From positions 1-64,000 of the forward strand of contig CAAGAT010000038.1 in assembly GCA_900767875.1 (NCBI GenBank): 64,000 bases of DNA. The letters run 5' to 3'. Position numbers and translations under genes: made by a program. Shown piece after piece: positions 1-9,840 of the stretch (position 1 is the stretch's first letter; each line of letters opens with the position of its first letter). The notes beneath the pieces are model-generated. The model was not told the origin of the DNA. It searched no databases and worked only from the letters and a program-made list of their open reading frames with translations. This DNA is from an uncultured Sutterella sp. GTDB taxonomy: Bacteria > Pseudomonadota > Gammaproteobacteria > Burkholderiales > Burkholderiaceae_F.

Positions 1-71
1 CCGCCGTTCTTGAGCTTTTGCTTGACGATGTATTTCTTGGGTTCGGGATTGAGGTTACGGGGACGCGGCAT
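1..71 (-). CDS. N-terminus of an unidentified protein, possibly a transposase (partial)
   Basis: An ATG on the minus strand at 71 opens a frame that runs off the left edge, giving about 23 residues that begin MPRPRNLNPEPKKYIVKQ. A short basic start followed by a KKYIV-type strand resembles the start of some IS1634/IS4-type transposases, but 23 residues cannot settle this. Just upstream at 85-115 is a perfect 8-bp inverted repeat (ATCTGTAT and ATACAGAT, 15-base gap), which could be an operator or part of an element end. Confidence 0.35.
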   Translation of the reverse strand, partial: MPRPRNLNPEPKKYIVKQKLKNG

Positions 72-286
72 GGTTGACTCCTTCATCTGTATAGTAAATT
101 GCAGCACATACAGATAAACAAATCAAGAAAAAATCGCGACTTCACTTACTGGCGGGAAGCGTCAGCCCTGGCGGCGCGCCTCTAAGCACTATTACCGAGG
201 TCGGCGCCGATCAATTGGCGGTCTTGCCGTGCGCCGCCGGCCCTGATAATTGTTACGATGCGCACGCCTGCGGCCGTCCGCGCCCA

Positions 287-315
287 TTGTTAAGGGCGGG
301 ATAAGCCGTTAGAAT
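287..315 (+). promoter_or_regulatory. Candidate sigma-70 promoter of ppsA
   Basis: TTGTTA at 287-292 and TAGAAT at 310-315 are separated by exactly 17 bases. This places a transcript start near 322 and a leader of about 55 bases before the ppsA ATG at 378. The rest of 72-377 shows only the inverted repeat at 85-115 and no coding signal. Confidence 0.5.
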
Positions 316-377
316 ACGACTGTTTTTCAACATCAACCCGCCCGTGGGTTTCTTCTTCGGGCAAACAAGAGGATCAA

Positions 378-2759
378 ATGGTTCAGGGCCGTTATGTATT
401 TCCTTTCAGCCAGCTGCGCATGACCGACGTCGATCGTGTCGGCGGCAAGAATGCTTCTCTGGGCGAACTGCTCAGTCAGCTTACCGATGCCGGCATTCGT
501 GTTCCGGACGGTTTTGCCACCACGGCTGAAGCGTTTCGCCTGTTTCTGAAGGAAGGTGGTCTGGAAGAGCGCATCGCCGCGCGCCTGCAAGGTCTGGACG
601 TCGACGACGTCAACGAACTGGCCAAGGCCGGCGCCGAAATCCGCGGCTGGGTCGAATCGGCTCCCTTCCCCGCCGAGCTCGAAAAGGAAATCCGCGAATT
701 CTACGAATGGCTCAAGGACGGCCAGGAAGAAATTTCCGTGGCCGTTCGCTCTTCGGCCACGGCCGAAGATCTGCCCGACGCCTCCTTTGCCGGTCAGCAG
801 GAAACGGTTCTGAACGTGGTGGGCATCGATGCCGTTTTGCACCACATGCGCGAAGTGTTCGCTTCGCTTTACAACGACCGCGCCATCAGCTACCGCGTGC
901 ACAAGGGCTTTACCCACGTGGAAGTGGCTCTGTCGGCCGGCGTGCAGCGTATGTGCCGCTCCGACAAGGGCGCCGCGGGTGTGATGTTCACGCTCGATAC
1001 CGAAAGCGGCTTTGACCAGGTGGTGTTTGTGACCGCGAGCTACGGCCTCGGTGAAACCGTCGTGCAGGGCGCCGTCAACCCCGACGAGTTCTACGTGCAC
1101 AAGCCCATGCTCGAAGCCGGCAAGGCGGCGATCGTTCGCAAGACGCTCGGCAGCAAGCTCATCAAGATGGAATTTGACGTCGAAGGCAAGAGCGGCCGCA
1201 CGGTGCGCACCGTCGACGTGGCCGACGACGAACGCCGCCGCTTCGCGATCACCGACGAAGACGTGATGGAACTGGCGAAATTCGCCTGCATCATCGAGAA
1301 GCACTACGGCCGTCCGATGGACATCGAATGGGGCAAGGATGGTCTTGACGGCAAGATCTACATTCTGCAGGCCCGTCCCGAAACGGTGAAGAGCCGTCAG
1401 GCTACCGCCGACGTGCAGCAGCGCTACACCTTGAACGGCAAGGGCAAGGTCCTCGTTCAGGGCCGCGCCATCGGTCAGAAGATCGGCGCCGGTCCCGTGC
1501 GCATCGTTCAGAGCGCCAGCGAAATGGACCGCGTGCAAAAGGGCGACGTGCTGGTCACGGACATGACCGACCCCAACTGGGAACCGGTGATGAAGCGCGC
1601 CTCGGCCATCGTCACCAACCGCGGAGGCCGTACCTGCCACGCGGCCATCATCGCGCGTGAGCTCGGCATTCCCGCTGTCGTGGGCTGCGGCGATGCGACC
1701 GAAGTGCTCAGCGAAGATCAGCCGGTGACCGTCTCGTGCGCCGAAGGCGACACGGGAAACATCTACGACGGCGTGCTCGATTTCACGGTCGAAGACGTCA
1801 AGCGCGGCGAGCTGCCTGAGATTCCCGTCAAGGTGATGATGAACATCGGCAACCCGCAGCTTGCCTTCGAGTTCTGCCAGATCCCGAACAAGGGCGTGGG
1901 CCTGGCTCGCCTCGAATTCATCATCAACAACAACATCGGCGTGCATCCCAAGCTCGTGCTCGACTACCCGAACATTCCGGGCGAGCTGCGCGACACGGTC
2001 GAACGTCTGTCGCAGGGCTACGAAAACCCGCGCGAATTCTTCATCAGCAAGCTTGCCGAAGGTGTGGCGACCATCGCCTGCGCCTTCTGGCCGCGCAAGG
2101 TGATCGTGCGCATGTCCGATTTCAAGAGCAACGAATACAAGAAGCTCATCGGCGGCGCCAACTACGAGCCCGATGAAGAAAACCCGATGCTCGGCTTCCG
2201 CGGCGCTTCGCGCTACATCGCGCACAGCTTTGCGGACTGCTTCGAACTCGAGTGTCTGGCCATGAAGCGCGTGCGCGACGAAATGGGCTTGACCAACGTC
2301 GAACTGATGGTGCCCTTCGTGCGTACGATCGGCGAAATCAAGGCGGTGACCGAGATCCTGGCCAAGTACGGCCTCAAGCGCGGCGAAAACGGCCTGCGCC
2401 TGAACATGATGTGCGAAATCCCGTCCAACGCCATTCTCGCCGACAAGTTCCTCGACTACGTCGACGGCTTCTCGATCGGCTCGAACGACCTCACGCAGCT
2501 CACGCTCGGTCTGGACCGTGACTCGGGTCTGGTGGCCGCGAGCTTCGACGAACGCGACCCGGCCGTGCAGGAACTGCTCAAGATGGCCATCACGGCCTGC
2601 CGCAAGCGCGGCAAGTACGTGGGCATCTGCGGTCAGGGCCCGTCCGATCACCCCGATCTGGCCGCCTGGCTGATGGAACAGGGCATCGAGTCCATCTCGC
2701 TGAACCCCGACACGGTGGTTGACACCTGGCGCAAGCTGGCGCAGATTGCCAACAAGTAA
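378..2759 (+). CDS. ppsA: Phosphoenolpyruvate synthase
   Basis: The 793-residue protein has the normal length and order of PEP synthase, which makes phosphoenolpyruvate from pyruvate and ATP for gluconeogenesis. The N-terminal ATP-grasp domain includes [19 protein letters not shown]. The swivelling domain carries the phosphohistidine motif [18 protein letters not shown], with His421 at the same position as in E. coli PpsA. The C-terminal barrel has [19 protein letters not shown] and the catalytic Cys region [11 protein letters not shown]. The ATG at 378 follows an AGAGGA ribosome site. It has its own promoter and terminator, so it is probably monocistronic. Confidence 0.97.
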   Translation: MVQGRYVFPFSQLRMTDVDRVGGKNASLGELLSQLTDAGIRVPDGFATTAEAFRLFLKEGGLEERIAARLQGLDVDDVNELAKAGAEIRGWVESAPFPAELEKEIREFYEWLKDGQEEISVAVRSSATAEDLPDASFAGQQETVLNVVGIDAVLHHMREVFASLYNDRAISYRVHKGFTHVEVALSAGVQRMCRSDKGAAGVMFTLDTESGFDQVVFVTASYGLGETVVQGAVNPDEFYVHKPMLEAGKAAIVRKTLGSKLIKMEFDVEGKSGRTVRTVDVADDERRRFAITDEDVMELAKFACIIEKHYGRPMDIEWGKDGLDGKIYILQARPETVKSRQATADVQQRYTLNGKGKVLVQGRAIGQKIGAGPVRIVQSASEMDRVQKGDVLVTDMTDPNWEPVMKRASAIVTNRGGRTCHAAIIARELGIPAVVGCGDATEVLSEDQPVTVSCAEGDTGNIYDGVLDFTVEDVKRGELPEIPVKVMMNIGNPQLAFEFCQIPNKGVGLARLEFIINNNIGVHPKLVLDYPNIPGELRDTVERLSQGYENPREFFISKLAEGVATIACAFWPRKVIVRMSDFKSNEYKKLIGGANYEPDEENPMLGFRGASRYIAHSFADCFELECLAMKRVRDEMGLTNVELMVPFVRTIGEIKAVTEILAKYGLKRGENGLRLNMMCEIPSNAILADKFLDYVDGFSIGSNDLTQLTLGLDRDSGLVAASFDERDPAVQELLKMAITACRKRGKYVGICGQGPSDHPDLAAWLMEQGIESISLNPDTVVDTWRKLAQIANK

Positions 2760-2803
2760 TCGCCGCGAGACGAGCTCGTCCCTCTGAGGCGGGCTCATAA
2801 GCC

Positions 2804-2852
2804 AAGGCCCCCGGCGCCGACTCCTTTGGGAATCGGCTCCGAGGGCCTTTTC
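2804..2852 (+). terminator. Intrinsic terminator of ppsA
   Basis: AAGGCCC at 2804-2810 pairs with GGGCCTT near 2843-2849, with an inner GCCGA/TCGGC stem, and is followed by T residues. It lies between the convergent ppsA and the MocR gene and may serve both. Confidence 0.75.
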
Positions 2853-2871
2853 GTATGGCCTCGACAGTTGC

Positions 2872-4380
2872 TTAGCGTGGCGCGAAGGCGGAGAACTTGT
2901 CGCGCAGCACAAAGCCGATGCGCGAGACGGCTGCCAGAAGTTGCGAGGGCGGGAAGTGCCCGAAGCCCATCACCAGGCCCTTAAAGCGGGGCTTGCCCGC
3001 GTAAAAGGACGACACCGAGCGCAACTCCAGACCCTGGGCGCGGCACTCGGCGGCCACCGCTTCGTCGTCGATGGCCTGGTTGTAAAAGAGGAACGTCATG
3101 TGCATGCCCTGGCCCGTGGCCATGAAACGGCCCCAGTCGCCGAAGTTGGCCTTGACCGACTCGATGAGGTAGTCGCGGCGCGCTTCAAAGATGCGGCGCA
3201 TCTTCAGAAGGTGCGTCTCGTAGTAGCCCTGCTTGATGTAGTCGGCCACCGTGCGCTGCATCAGCTCGTTGCTCTGGCGGTCAATCAGAAAGCGCATGCC
3301 CGCAAAGGCCTTCACGAGGGCGCGGGGCACGACCAGGTAGCCCAGGCGCAGGCCCGGGAAAAGAGATTTGCTGAATGTGCCCACGTGGATGACGCTGTCG
3401 TCCTTGTCCATGCCCTGCAGGCTCGGATAGGCGAGGTTGCCGCCGTAGCGCAGTTCGCTGTCGTAGTCGTCCTCAATGATCCACGAGCCGCTCGAGCGGG
3501 CCCATTGCAGGATTTCCCGGCGGCGGGCGATGCTCATCATCATGCCCAGGGGACACTGATGCGAGGGCGTCAGAAACACGCCGCGGGCGTCGGGCTCGGT
3601 GGCCAGAGCCTCCTTAAGGTTAAAGCCCTCGTCGTCGACGGGCACGAACACCGGACGCACGTCCTGGGTGGAGGCGGCGGCGCGCAGCAGCGGATAGTGC
3701 GGGTCTTCGATCCAAACCTTGTCGCCGGGCGAAAAGAGGATCTTCAGGCTCATGAGAATGCCCAGCTGGCTACCAGTGGTGATGATTACCCGGTCGGGCG
3801 AGGAGTTCACGCCGCGCTGGCGCTGTGCCACTTCGCAGACGGCCTCGCGCAGCTCGGGCAGCCCCTGCGGGTCGCCGTAGTTCAACCGCTGCGTGTATTG
3901 CTGGGCGTTTTTGACGAGCAGGTCCGTAAACTCGCGCCCGGGACTGGCTTCGCGCGAGGTGCTCGCAATGGCCAGGGGCGTGGAGGACTGCACCGCCAGA
4001 TCGTCCAGGGCCTGGATGCAGTCGACGGCGTGGCGGCTCATGCGCTTGGGGCGCGCGGGCGTATCCGGATCGGGCCCGGCGGGGGCCGACGCGAACTGCG
4101 TCTGCACCGGCAACCGGGTCGAGACAAAGCTGCCGCGGCCGCGGGCCGTTTCCAAGTACCCTTCGGCCGTGAGCATGCCGAAGGCCGCATCAACCGTGGC
4201 ACGGGCCACACCGAGGTGCTGGGCCAGCAGGCGGATGGGAACGATGCGGTCGCCGGGCTGCAGCTGTCCCTTTTGGATGGCTTCGCGGATGGTCTGCGCG
4301 ATCTGCCGGTCCAGCGACAGGGGACTGTTGCGCTCGAGCTGAAATTGCACTCTCAAATGTGCGCCGTTTTGTCGAAACAT
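2872..4380 (-). CDS. MocR/GntR-family PLP-dependent transcriptional regulator
   Basis: About 502 residues. An N-terminal GntR winged helix (PLSLDRQIAQTIREAIQKGQ, then LGVARATVDAAFGML) is fused to a fold-type I aminotransferase-like domain, with PLP lysine motif TFSKSLFPGLRLGY and DDYDSELRY. This is the MocR architecture, which usually senses an amino compound or PLP and controls a divergent gene. The frame stays open to 4581, but ATG 4380 gives the usual MocR start just before the helix. The divergent neighbours are a small unknown gene and an ABC transporter, which are the obvious candidate targets. The effector cannot be read from the sequence. Confidence 0.9.
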   Translation of the reverse strand: MFRQNGAHLRVQFQLERNSPLSLDRQIAQTIREAIQKGQLQPGDRIVPIRLLAQHLGVARATVDAAFGMLTAEGYLETARGRGSFVSTRLPVQTQFASAPAGPDPDTPARPKRMSRHAVDCIQALDDLAVQSSTPLAIASTSREASPGREFTDLLVKNAQQYTQRLNYGDPQGLPELREAVCEVAQRQRGVNSSPDRVIITTGSQLGILMSLKILFSPGDKVWIEDPHYPLLRAAASTQDVRPVFVPVDDEGFNLKEALATEPDARGVFLTPSHQCPLGMMMSIARRREILQWARSSGSWIIEDDYDSELRYGGNLAYPSLQGMDKDDSVIHVGTFSKSLFPGLRLGYLVVPRALVKAFAGMRFLIDRQSNELMQRTVADYIKQGYYETHLLKMRRIFEARRDYLIESVKANFGDWGRFMATGQGMHMTFLFYNQAIDDEAVAAECRAQGLELRSVSSFYAGKPRFKGLVMGFGHFPPSQLLAAVSRIGFVLRDKFSAFAPR

Positions 4381-4420
4381 AAACGCGAAAACGTCTCCGT
4401 GCGAGCAAAAATCAAGTGAT

Positions 4421-4445
4421 CCCCTGAGTGTAGTCAATTGAGGGG
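4421..4445. promoter_or_regulatory. Possible MocR operator
   Basis: An imperfect inverted repeat, CCCCTGA and TTGAGGGG about 10 bases apart, lies between the divergent MocR gene and the transporter side. A TATACT box at 4521-4526 could be the -10 of the rightward promoter. This is a positional inference only. Confidence 0.3.
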
Positions 4446-4586
4446 GCTTTGCGGCTCCGTCAAACGACCTAGACGCGGACCCTTGGGCCTTGGCCGCGGC
4501 GCGACCCCGAGCCCTGTTGCTATACTTTTCGCGTTCCGGGGTCCCTTGCCGGCCCCGCGTTTGCCGCTTACCGAGACTCAAACCAG

Positions 4587-4862
4587 ATGTCCGTCGATCC
4601 CAACAATCTTTCGAGCCAGGAGCTCGACATGGCCATGAGGGCGCTGCCGCCGCAGGCGCGCATTGCCCTGGAGACGGCCGCGCAGCTGCAAAACCGCCCC
4701 GCCGAGGAAGTGCTGCGGGAGGAAATCCGCAACTACATCACCGGTCGTCTGCCCATCGTCAACATCGATGCGGCCATCCAAGCCATTCAAGCCACCGCAC
4801 ACACCGCCGGGTACCTGATCGGGCGCCTGAGACGCTTTGCGCGTGAAATGAACGAGGAATAA
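4587..4862 (+). CDS. Conserved-looking small protein of unknown function
   Basis: The 91-residue protein is mostly helical, with PPQARIALETAAQLQNRPAEEVLREEIRNYI near the middle and a hydrophobic C-terminal helix (AAIQAIQATAHTAGYLIGRL). It lacks a clear signal peptide. The first half recalls ribbon-helix-helix or Arc-like sequences but has no diagnostic motif. It ends 20 bases before the solute-binding protein start and so is probably the first gene of the transporter operon. No function can be assigned. Confidence 0.65.
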   Translation: MSVDPNNLSSQELDMAMRALPPQARIALETAAQLQNRPAEEVLREEIRNYITGRLPIVNIDAAIQAIQATAHTAGYLIGRLRRFAREMNEE

Positions 4863-4882
4863 TCCAACGAGGAGTGCACTCT

Positions 4883-5941
4883 ATGAAGAACACCTTTGCC
4901 GCGGCCTTGGCCGCCGTTTCCTTTGTGGGCGCCGTCGGCGCTCAGGCTGCCGAGGCCGACGTCGACGCGCTGCTCAAGGCCGCCCAGCAGGAAGGCGCCG
5001 TCTACTCGGTCGGCATGCCCAACACCTGGGCCAACTGGGTGCAGACCTGGAAGGATCTGCAGACCAAGTACGGCATCAAGACGCAGGACACGGACATGGC
5101 CTCGGCCGAGCAGATTTCCAAGTTCCTGGCCGAGGGCGACAACGCCACCTCGGACATGGGTGACGTGGGCTTTGAATTTGGCGAAATCGCCAAGAAGCGC
5201 AACATCACGATGCCCTACAAGCCCTCGACCTGGGATCAGATTCCGGGCTGGGCCAAGGATCCGGACGGTCACTGGTGCCTGGCCTACACCGGCACGGTGG
5301 CCTTCATCATCAATAAGGAACTCGTCAAGGAAATCCCGCGCACCTGGAGTGATCTGTTGAAGGGCACCTACCGCGTCTCCGTGGGCGCCGTCGGTTCGGC
5401 CGCGCAGGCCAACTACGCGGTCCTGGCGGCGGCCATTGCCTTTGGCGGCGACGAAAAGAACCTTAACCCGGCCTACGACTTCTTTGCCAAGATCGCCAAG
5501 CAGGGGCGCCTTTCCATGGTCGACCCTGTGGTGGCCAACCTCGAAAAGGGGGAAGTCGAAGTGGGCATGCTCTGGGACTTTAATGCCCTCAACTACCGCG
5601 ATCAGATCGACCGCAGCCGCTTTGAGGTCGTCATTCCCTCCGAGGGCAGCGTCATGAGCGGCTACACGACGATCCTCAATAAGTACGCCAAGCACCCGAA
5701 CGCGGCCAAGTTCGCCCGCGAATACATCTTCTCGGATGCCGGTCAGATCAACCTTGCGGGTGGCTACGCCCGTCCGATCCGCATCGACCACATCAAGCTG
5801 CCCGAGGACGTGGCCGCCAAGATGCTGCCGAGCGATCAGTACACCAAGGTGCGCCCGATCAAGGACTTTGCGGCCTGGACCAAGACCACCGCGCGTCTGT
5901 CGCGCAACTGGCAGAGCAAGGTGTCCATCTACATGCGCTAA
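4883..5941 (+). CDS. ABC transporter periplasmic solute-binding protein (PotD/FbpA class)
   Basis: The protein has 352 residues with a clear Sec signal peptide (MKNTFAAALAAVSFVGAVGAQA, then A). The mature part belongs to extracellular solute-binding family 1, with conserved YTGTVAFIINKEL, PRTWSDLL and a late LAGGYARPIR segment. GGAG at 4871-4874 supports ATG 4883 over the upstream GTG 4874. Two permeases and an ATPase follow, so it delivers a small solute to that transporter. Candidates in this class are polyamines, ferric iron and 2-aminoethylphosphonate. The MocR neighbour mildly favours an amine-containing ligand, but the substrate is unresolved. Confidence 0.9.
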   Translation: MKNTFAAALAAVSFVGAVGAQAAEADVDALLKAAQQEGAVYSVGMPNTWANWVQTWKDLQTKYGIKTQDTDMASAEQISKFLAEGDNATSDMGDVGFEFGEIAKKRNITMPYKPSTWDQIPGWAKDPDGHWCLAYTGTVAFIINKELVKEIPRTWSDLLKGTYRVSVGAVGSAAQANYAVLAAAIAFGGDEKNLNPAYDFFAKIAKQGRLSMVDPVVANLEKGEVEVGMLWDFNALNYRDQIDRSRFEVVIPSEGSVMSGYTTILNKYAKHPNAAKFAREYIFSDAGQINLAGGYARPIRIDHIKLPEDVAAKMLPSDQYTKVRPIKDFAAWTKTTARLSRNWQSKVSIYMR

Positions 5942-5990
5942 GGCCTGAGACCGGCTGCCTTACTCGGTAAGGGAGCCGCTCCAAACCACG

Positions 5991-6030
5991 AAGCCGTGAG
6001 CCGGTTCAGCGTGCCGACTCACGGCTTTTT
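5991..6030 (+). terminator. Terminator between binding protein and permease genes
   Basis: AAGCCGTGAG (5991-6000) pairs with CTCACGGCTT (6018-6027) and is followed by T residues. Partial termination here would make the binding protein in excess over the membrane subunits, a common arrangement in ABC operons. Confidence 0.7.
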
Positions 6031-6136
6031 GCTGGTTTGTCCTTGGCCGCGGCCGCCTCGGGTAAAATCCGAAACAAAACGACGATCGGGGCGGACAACC
6101 CCAGGCGCCGTCCTTAAGACCCCTCAGAGCTCCCGT

Positions 6137-6991
6137 ATGAAAGCTTTCTCGCTTCGATGGTCGGGCATCGGGCACGCGTTGTTGCTCGCGCCCTTTGCCG
6201 TCGTCTTTTTCGCCTTTCAGATCGTGCCCATCATCTGGGTGATCGTCAATTCGTTCTGGTACGAGGACGACGCGCAGTGGAGCCTGGCCAACTACACCGA
6301 ACTCATCGGTGACGCCTTTTACGCGCAGGCCTTCACCAATTCGCTTTGGCTCAGCGTCGGCAGCGCCTTTCTCGGCCTTTTGATCGCTTCCTTTACGGCC
6401 GCCAGCTTGCAAAAAGTCCCCGGGAGCCTGCGCGACGCCATGGTGAGCTTTACCACGATGACGAGCAACTTTGCCGGCGTGCCGCTGGCCTTTGCCTTCA
6501 TCATCATCCTGGGCTTTAACGGCGCCATCACGCTGCTGCTCAAAGAGTGGGGCATCATCGACAACTTCAACGTGTACGGCATCGAGGGGCTCTTTCTCAT
6601 CTACACGTATTTCCAGATTCCCCTGGGCACGCTGCTGCTTTTCCCCGCCTTCGGGGCACTGAAACCGGAGTGGGAGGAGGCGGCCTTTACGATGGGCGCC
6701 GGCCGCCTGCAGTACTGGTGCCGCGTGGCCATTCCGGTGATGCTGCTGGCTCTGGCGGGTACCTTCACGATTCTTTTTGCCAACGCCATGGGCGCGTACG
6801 CCAGTGCCTACGCCCTGACGGTGGGCAACTACAACCTCATCACGATCCGCATCGGTCAGCTCGTGGTGGGCGACATCTTCTTCCAGCCCAATCTGGCGGC
6901 GGCCCTTTCGGTGCTGCTCATGCTCATCCTGGGCTTTGTGACGGCGCTGTACCGATTCCTGATCCGGAGGTCCTACCATGCCGCGCTCTGA
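6137..6991 (+). CDS. ABC transporter permease, subunit 1
   Basis: About 284 residues with six predicted membrane helices, starting with GHALLLAPFAVVFFAFQIVPII. The cytoplasmic EAA loop that contacts the ATPase is visible (EEAAFTMGAGRLQYWCRVAIP). ATG 6137 is the natural start because the upstream frame crosses the terminator. The gene overlaps the second permease by 14 bases, which indicates translational coupling. It forms the inner-membrane channel together with its partner. Confidence 0.9.
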   Translation: MKAFSLRWSGIGHALLLAPFAVVFFAFQIVPIIWVIVNSFWYEDDAQWSLANYTELIGDAFYAQAFTNSLWLSVGSAFLGLLIASFTAASLQKVPGSLRDAMVSFTTMTSNFAGVPLAFAFIIILGFNGAITLLLKEWGIIDNFNVYGIEGLFLIYTYFQIPLGTLLLFPAFGALKPEWEEAAFTMGAGRLQYWCRVAIPVMLLALAGTFTILFANAMGAYASAYALTVGNYNLITIRIGQLVVGDIFFQPNLAAALSVLLMLILGFVTALYRFLIRRSYHAAL

Positions 6992-7802
6992 TCGACTCCA
7001 AGGCGGCGGCTCGCAGCTCTACCACAAGTGCGTGATTGCTCTGACGGCCCTCTTCTTGCTGCTGCCGATCGCCGCCACGGTGCTGTATGCCTTTTCCTCG
7101 AGCTGGGGCGCGACGATCCTGCCCGACGGCCTATCCGTCAAGTGGTTCGTGCAGCTGCTCACCGACCCGCGCTTCATGTCGGCCATGGGCAGAAGCTTCT
7201 TCATTTGCTTGGCCACGCTCGTCGTCTCGACCCTGCTGGTTCTGCCCGCCGTCTTTGCGGTCTTTTACTATTTCCCCAAGCTCAAGGATGTGATGGAAAT
7301 TCTGATCATCCTGCCCTTTGCCGTCCCGCCGGTCGTAAGCGCCGTGGGCCTGCTACAGATCTACGCGGGCGATCCGCTGCCGATCGTGGGCACGCCGTGG
7401 ATTTTGGTGGGCACGTACTTTACGATCACCGTTCCCTTCATGTACCGCGCGCTGGCCAACGGGCTTGAGGGCATCAACCTCAAGGATCTGATCGATGCGG
7501 CGCACCTTTTGGGCGCGAGCACCTTTTCGGCCTTCATGCGCTGCATTCTGCCCAACCTCAACCGCGCGCTGCTCGCCTCGCTCTTTCTGAGTTTTTCGTT
7601 CCTGATGGGCGAATTTGTCTTTGCCAACATTTTGGTCGGCACACGCTTTGAGACCCTTCAGATCTACCTTTACACCAAGCGCATGACGAGCGGGCATCTC
7701 AATGCCGCCATCGTGGCGACGTACTTCTTCCTGACGCTGATTCTCACCTGGGTGGCCATGTACCTGTCGCGCCCCAAGCGTGAACGCAAGGCAGCGCATT
7801 AA
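6978..7802 (+). CDS. ABC transporter permease, subunit 2
   Basis: The 274-residue protein has six membrane helices and the EAA-loop variant DAAHLLGASTFSAFMRCILP. It pairs with the preceding permease, whose end it overlaps, to form a heterodimeric importer. It ends with a short basic tail (RPKRERKAAH). The next gene is the ATPase, 11 to 23 bases downstream depending on its start. Confidence 0.9.
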   Translation: MPRSDRLQGGGSQLYHKCVIALTALFLLLPIAATVLYAFSSSWGATILPDGLSVKWFVQLLTDPRFMSAMGRSFFICLATLVVSTLLVLPAVFAVFYYFPKLKDVMEILIILPFAVPPVVSAVGLLQIYAGDPLPIVGTPWILVGTYFTITVPFMYRALANGLEGINLKDLIDAAHLLGASTFSAFMRCILPNLNRALLASLFLSFSFLMGEFVFANILVGTRFETLQIYLYTKRMTSGHLNAAIVATYFFLTLILTWVAMYLSRPKRERKAAH

Positions 7803-7813
7803 AGCCCTCGGCA

Positions 7814-8857
<1,044 letters not shown>

Positions 8858-8875
8858 GAGCAATCGAGAAAGACA

Positions 8876-8900
8876 AAGCCGCCTGCGGGCGGCTTCTTGT
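8876..8900. terminator. Shared terminator of the ABC operon and rsgA
   Basis: AAGCCGCC and GGCGGCTT form a stem at 8876-8895 between the convergent ATPase and rsgA genes, followed by a T-rich stretch on the plus strand. Confidence 0.6.
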
Positions 8901-9838
8901 TACTTGTCGCAGGCGGCGACGAGCTCGCAGTAAAAGGCGTAGCGCTTGGGGCGGATCCGCCCGTCGGCCACGGCGGCCTTGACGGAGCACCCCGGCTCGG
9001 TCGTGTGCGTGCAGTTGTAGAACCGGCAGCCGTCCACGCAGCGGGCGATGTCGGGCATACACGAGAGCACGTCGAGTTTGGTCAGGTGCGCGAGCCCAAA
9101 CTCCTGAAACCCCGGACTGTCGATGAGCGCGCCGTCGCGCCCCTCAAAGGCCGTGCGGTATAGCGCCGTGTTGGTGGTGGTTTGCTTGCCCAAATCGAGC
9201 GCTTCGGAAAATTCCTGCGTGCGCGCCTGCGCCTCGGGGCAAAGCACATTGAGAATCGTGCTCTTGCCCATGCCCGACTGGCCCATCAGGAGCACCCGCT
9301 GCTCGGCAAAAAGCGCCGAGAGGCTGGCGTGGCACCCTTGGGGTTCCGAAAGGGCCGAGACGCTGACGGTGGACACCCCCAAGTCTTTGAGGGAGTCGAC
9401 GAAATCCTGCGCTTCCTGCGCCTTTTCGGTGAGGTCGCACTTGTTGCGGATGACGACCACTTCAATGCCCGCCGCCCGGGAGGCGACGATCGCCTTCCAG
9501 ATGAACTTGGGGTTAAAGCTCGGGCGCGAGGCAAAGACGCAGGCCACGAGCGTGAGGTTGCTGGCGAGCTCCTTAATGCGCCACTCGTCGCTGCGGTACA
9601 GAAGGTTGTCGCGCTCGCGCACGGACTCGATGGCCACCACGCCCCCCGAGGGGGGCGTGCAGGTGACGATGTCGCCGACAACCACGTCGGCCTTCTTGCC
9701 GCGGCGGTGCGCCTCATAGACGGCGCCGTCCTCGGTGGTGACGTAGTGGTGGCGCCCGTGCGTGCGGGTCACCACGCCCGTGAGCGTCTCGCCCGCGGGT
9801 GCTTCAAAAGACGGTTTGGACTTGCTGCGGCGCGCCAT
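8900..9838 (-). CDS. rsgA: Ribosome small-subunit-dependent GTPase
   Basis: The 312-residue protein has an N-terminal OB fold and a circularly permuted GTPase domain with NKCDL (G4), GQSGMGKST (G1) and DSPGFQEFGL (G3). A C-terminal zinc finger follows (CMPDIARCVDGCRFYNCTH). RsgA is a late 30S assembly checkpoint GTPase. The minus-strand M48-like gene ends 2 bases upstream, so the two probably form one transcript. The length and all motifs are normal. Confidence 0.96.
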   Translation of the reverse strand: MARRSKSKPSFEAPAGETLTGVVTRTHGRHHYVTTEDGAVYEAHRRGKKADVVVGDIVTCTPPSGGVVAIESVRERDNLLYRSDEWRIKELASNLTLVACVFASRPSFNPKFIWKAIVASRAAGIEVVVIRNKCDLTEKAQEAQDFVDSLKDLGVSTVSVSALSEPQGCHASLSALFAEQRVLLMGQSGMGKSTILNVLCPEAQARTQEFSEALDLGKQTTTNTALYRTAFEGRDGALIDSPGFQEFGLAHLTKLDVLSCMPDIARCVDGCRFYNCTHTTEPGCSVKAAVADGRIRPKRYAFYCELVAACDK

Positions 9839-9840
9839 GA

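Noticed and set aside
333..2912. 859-codon open frame on the minus strand opposite ppsA
   Set aside because: It is the antisense shadow of a GC-rich gene: the composition is His/Ala/Val-heavy, with no motif, and ppsA explains the region fully.
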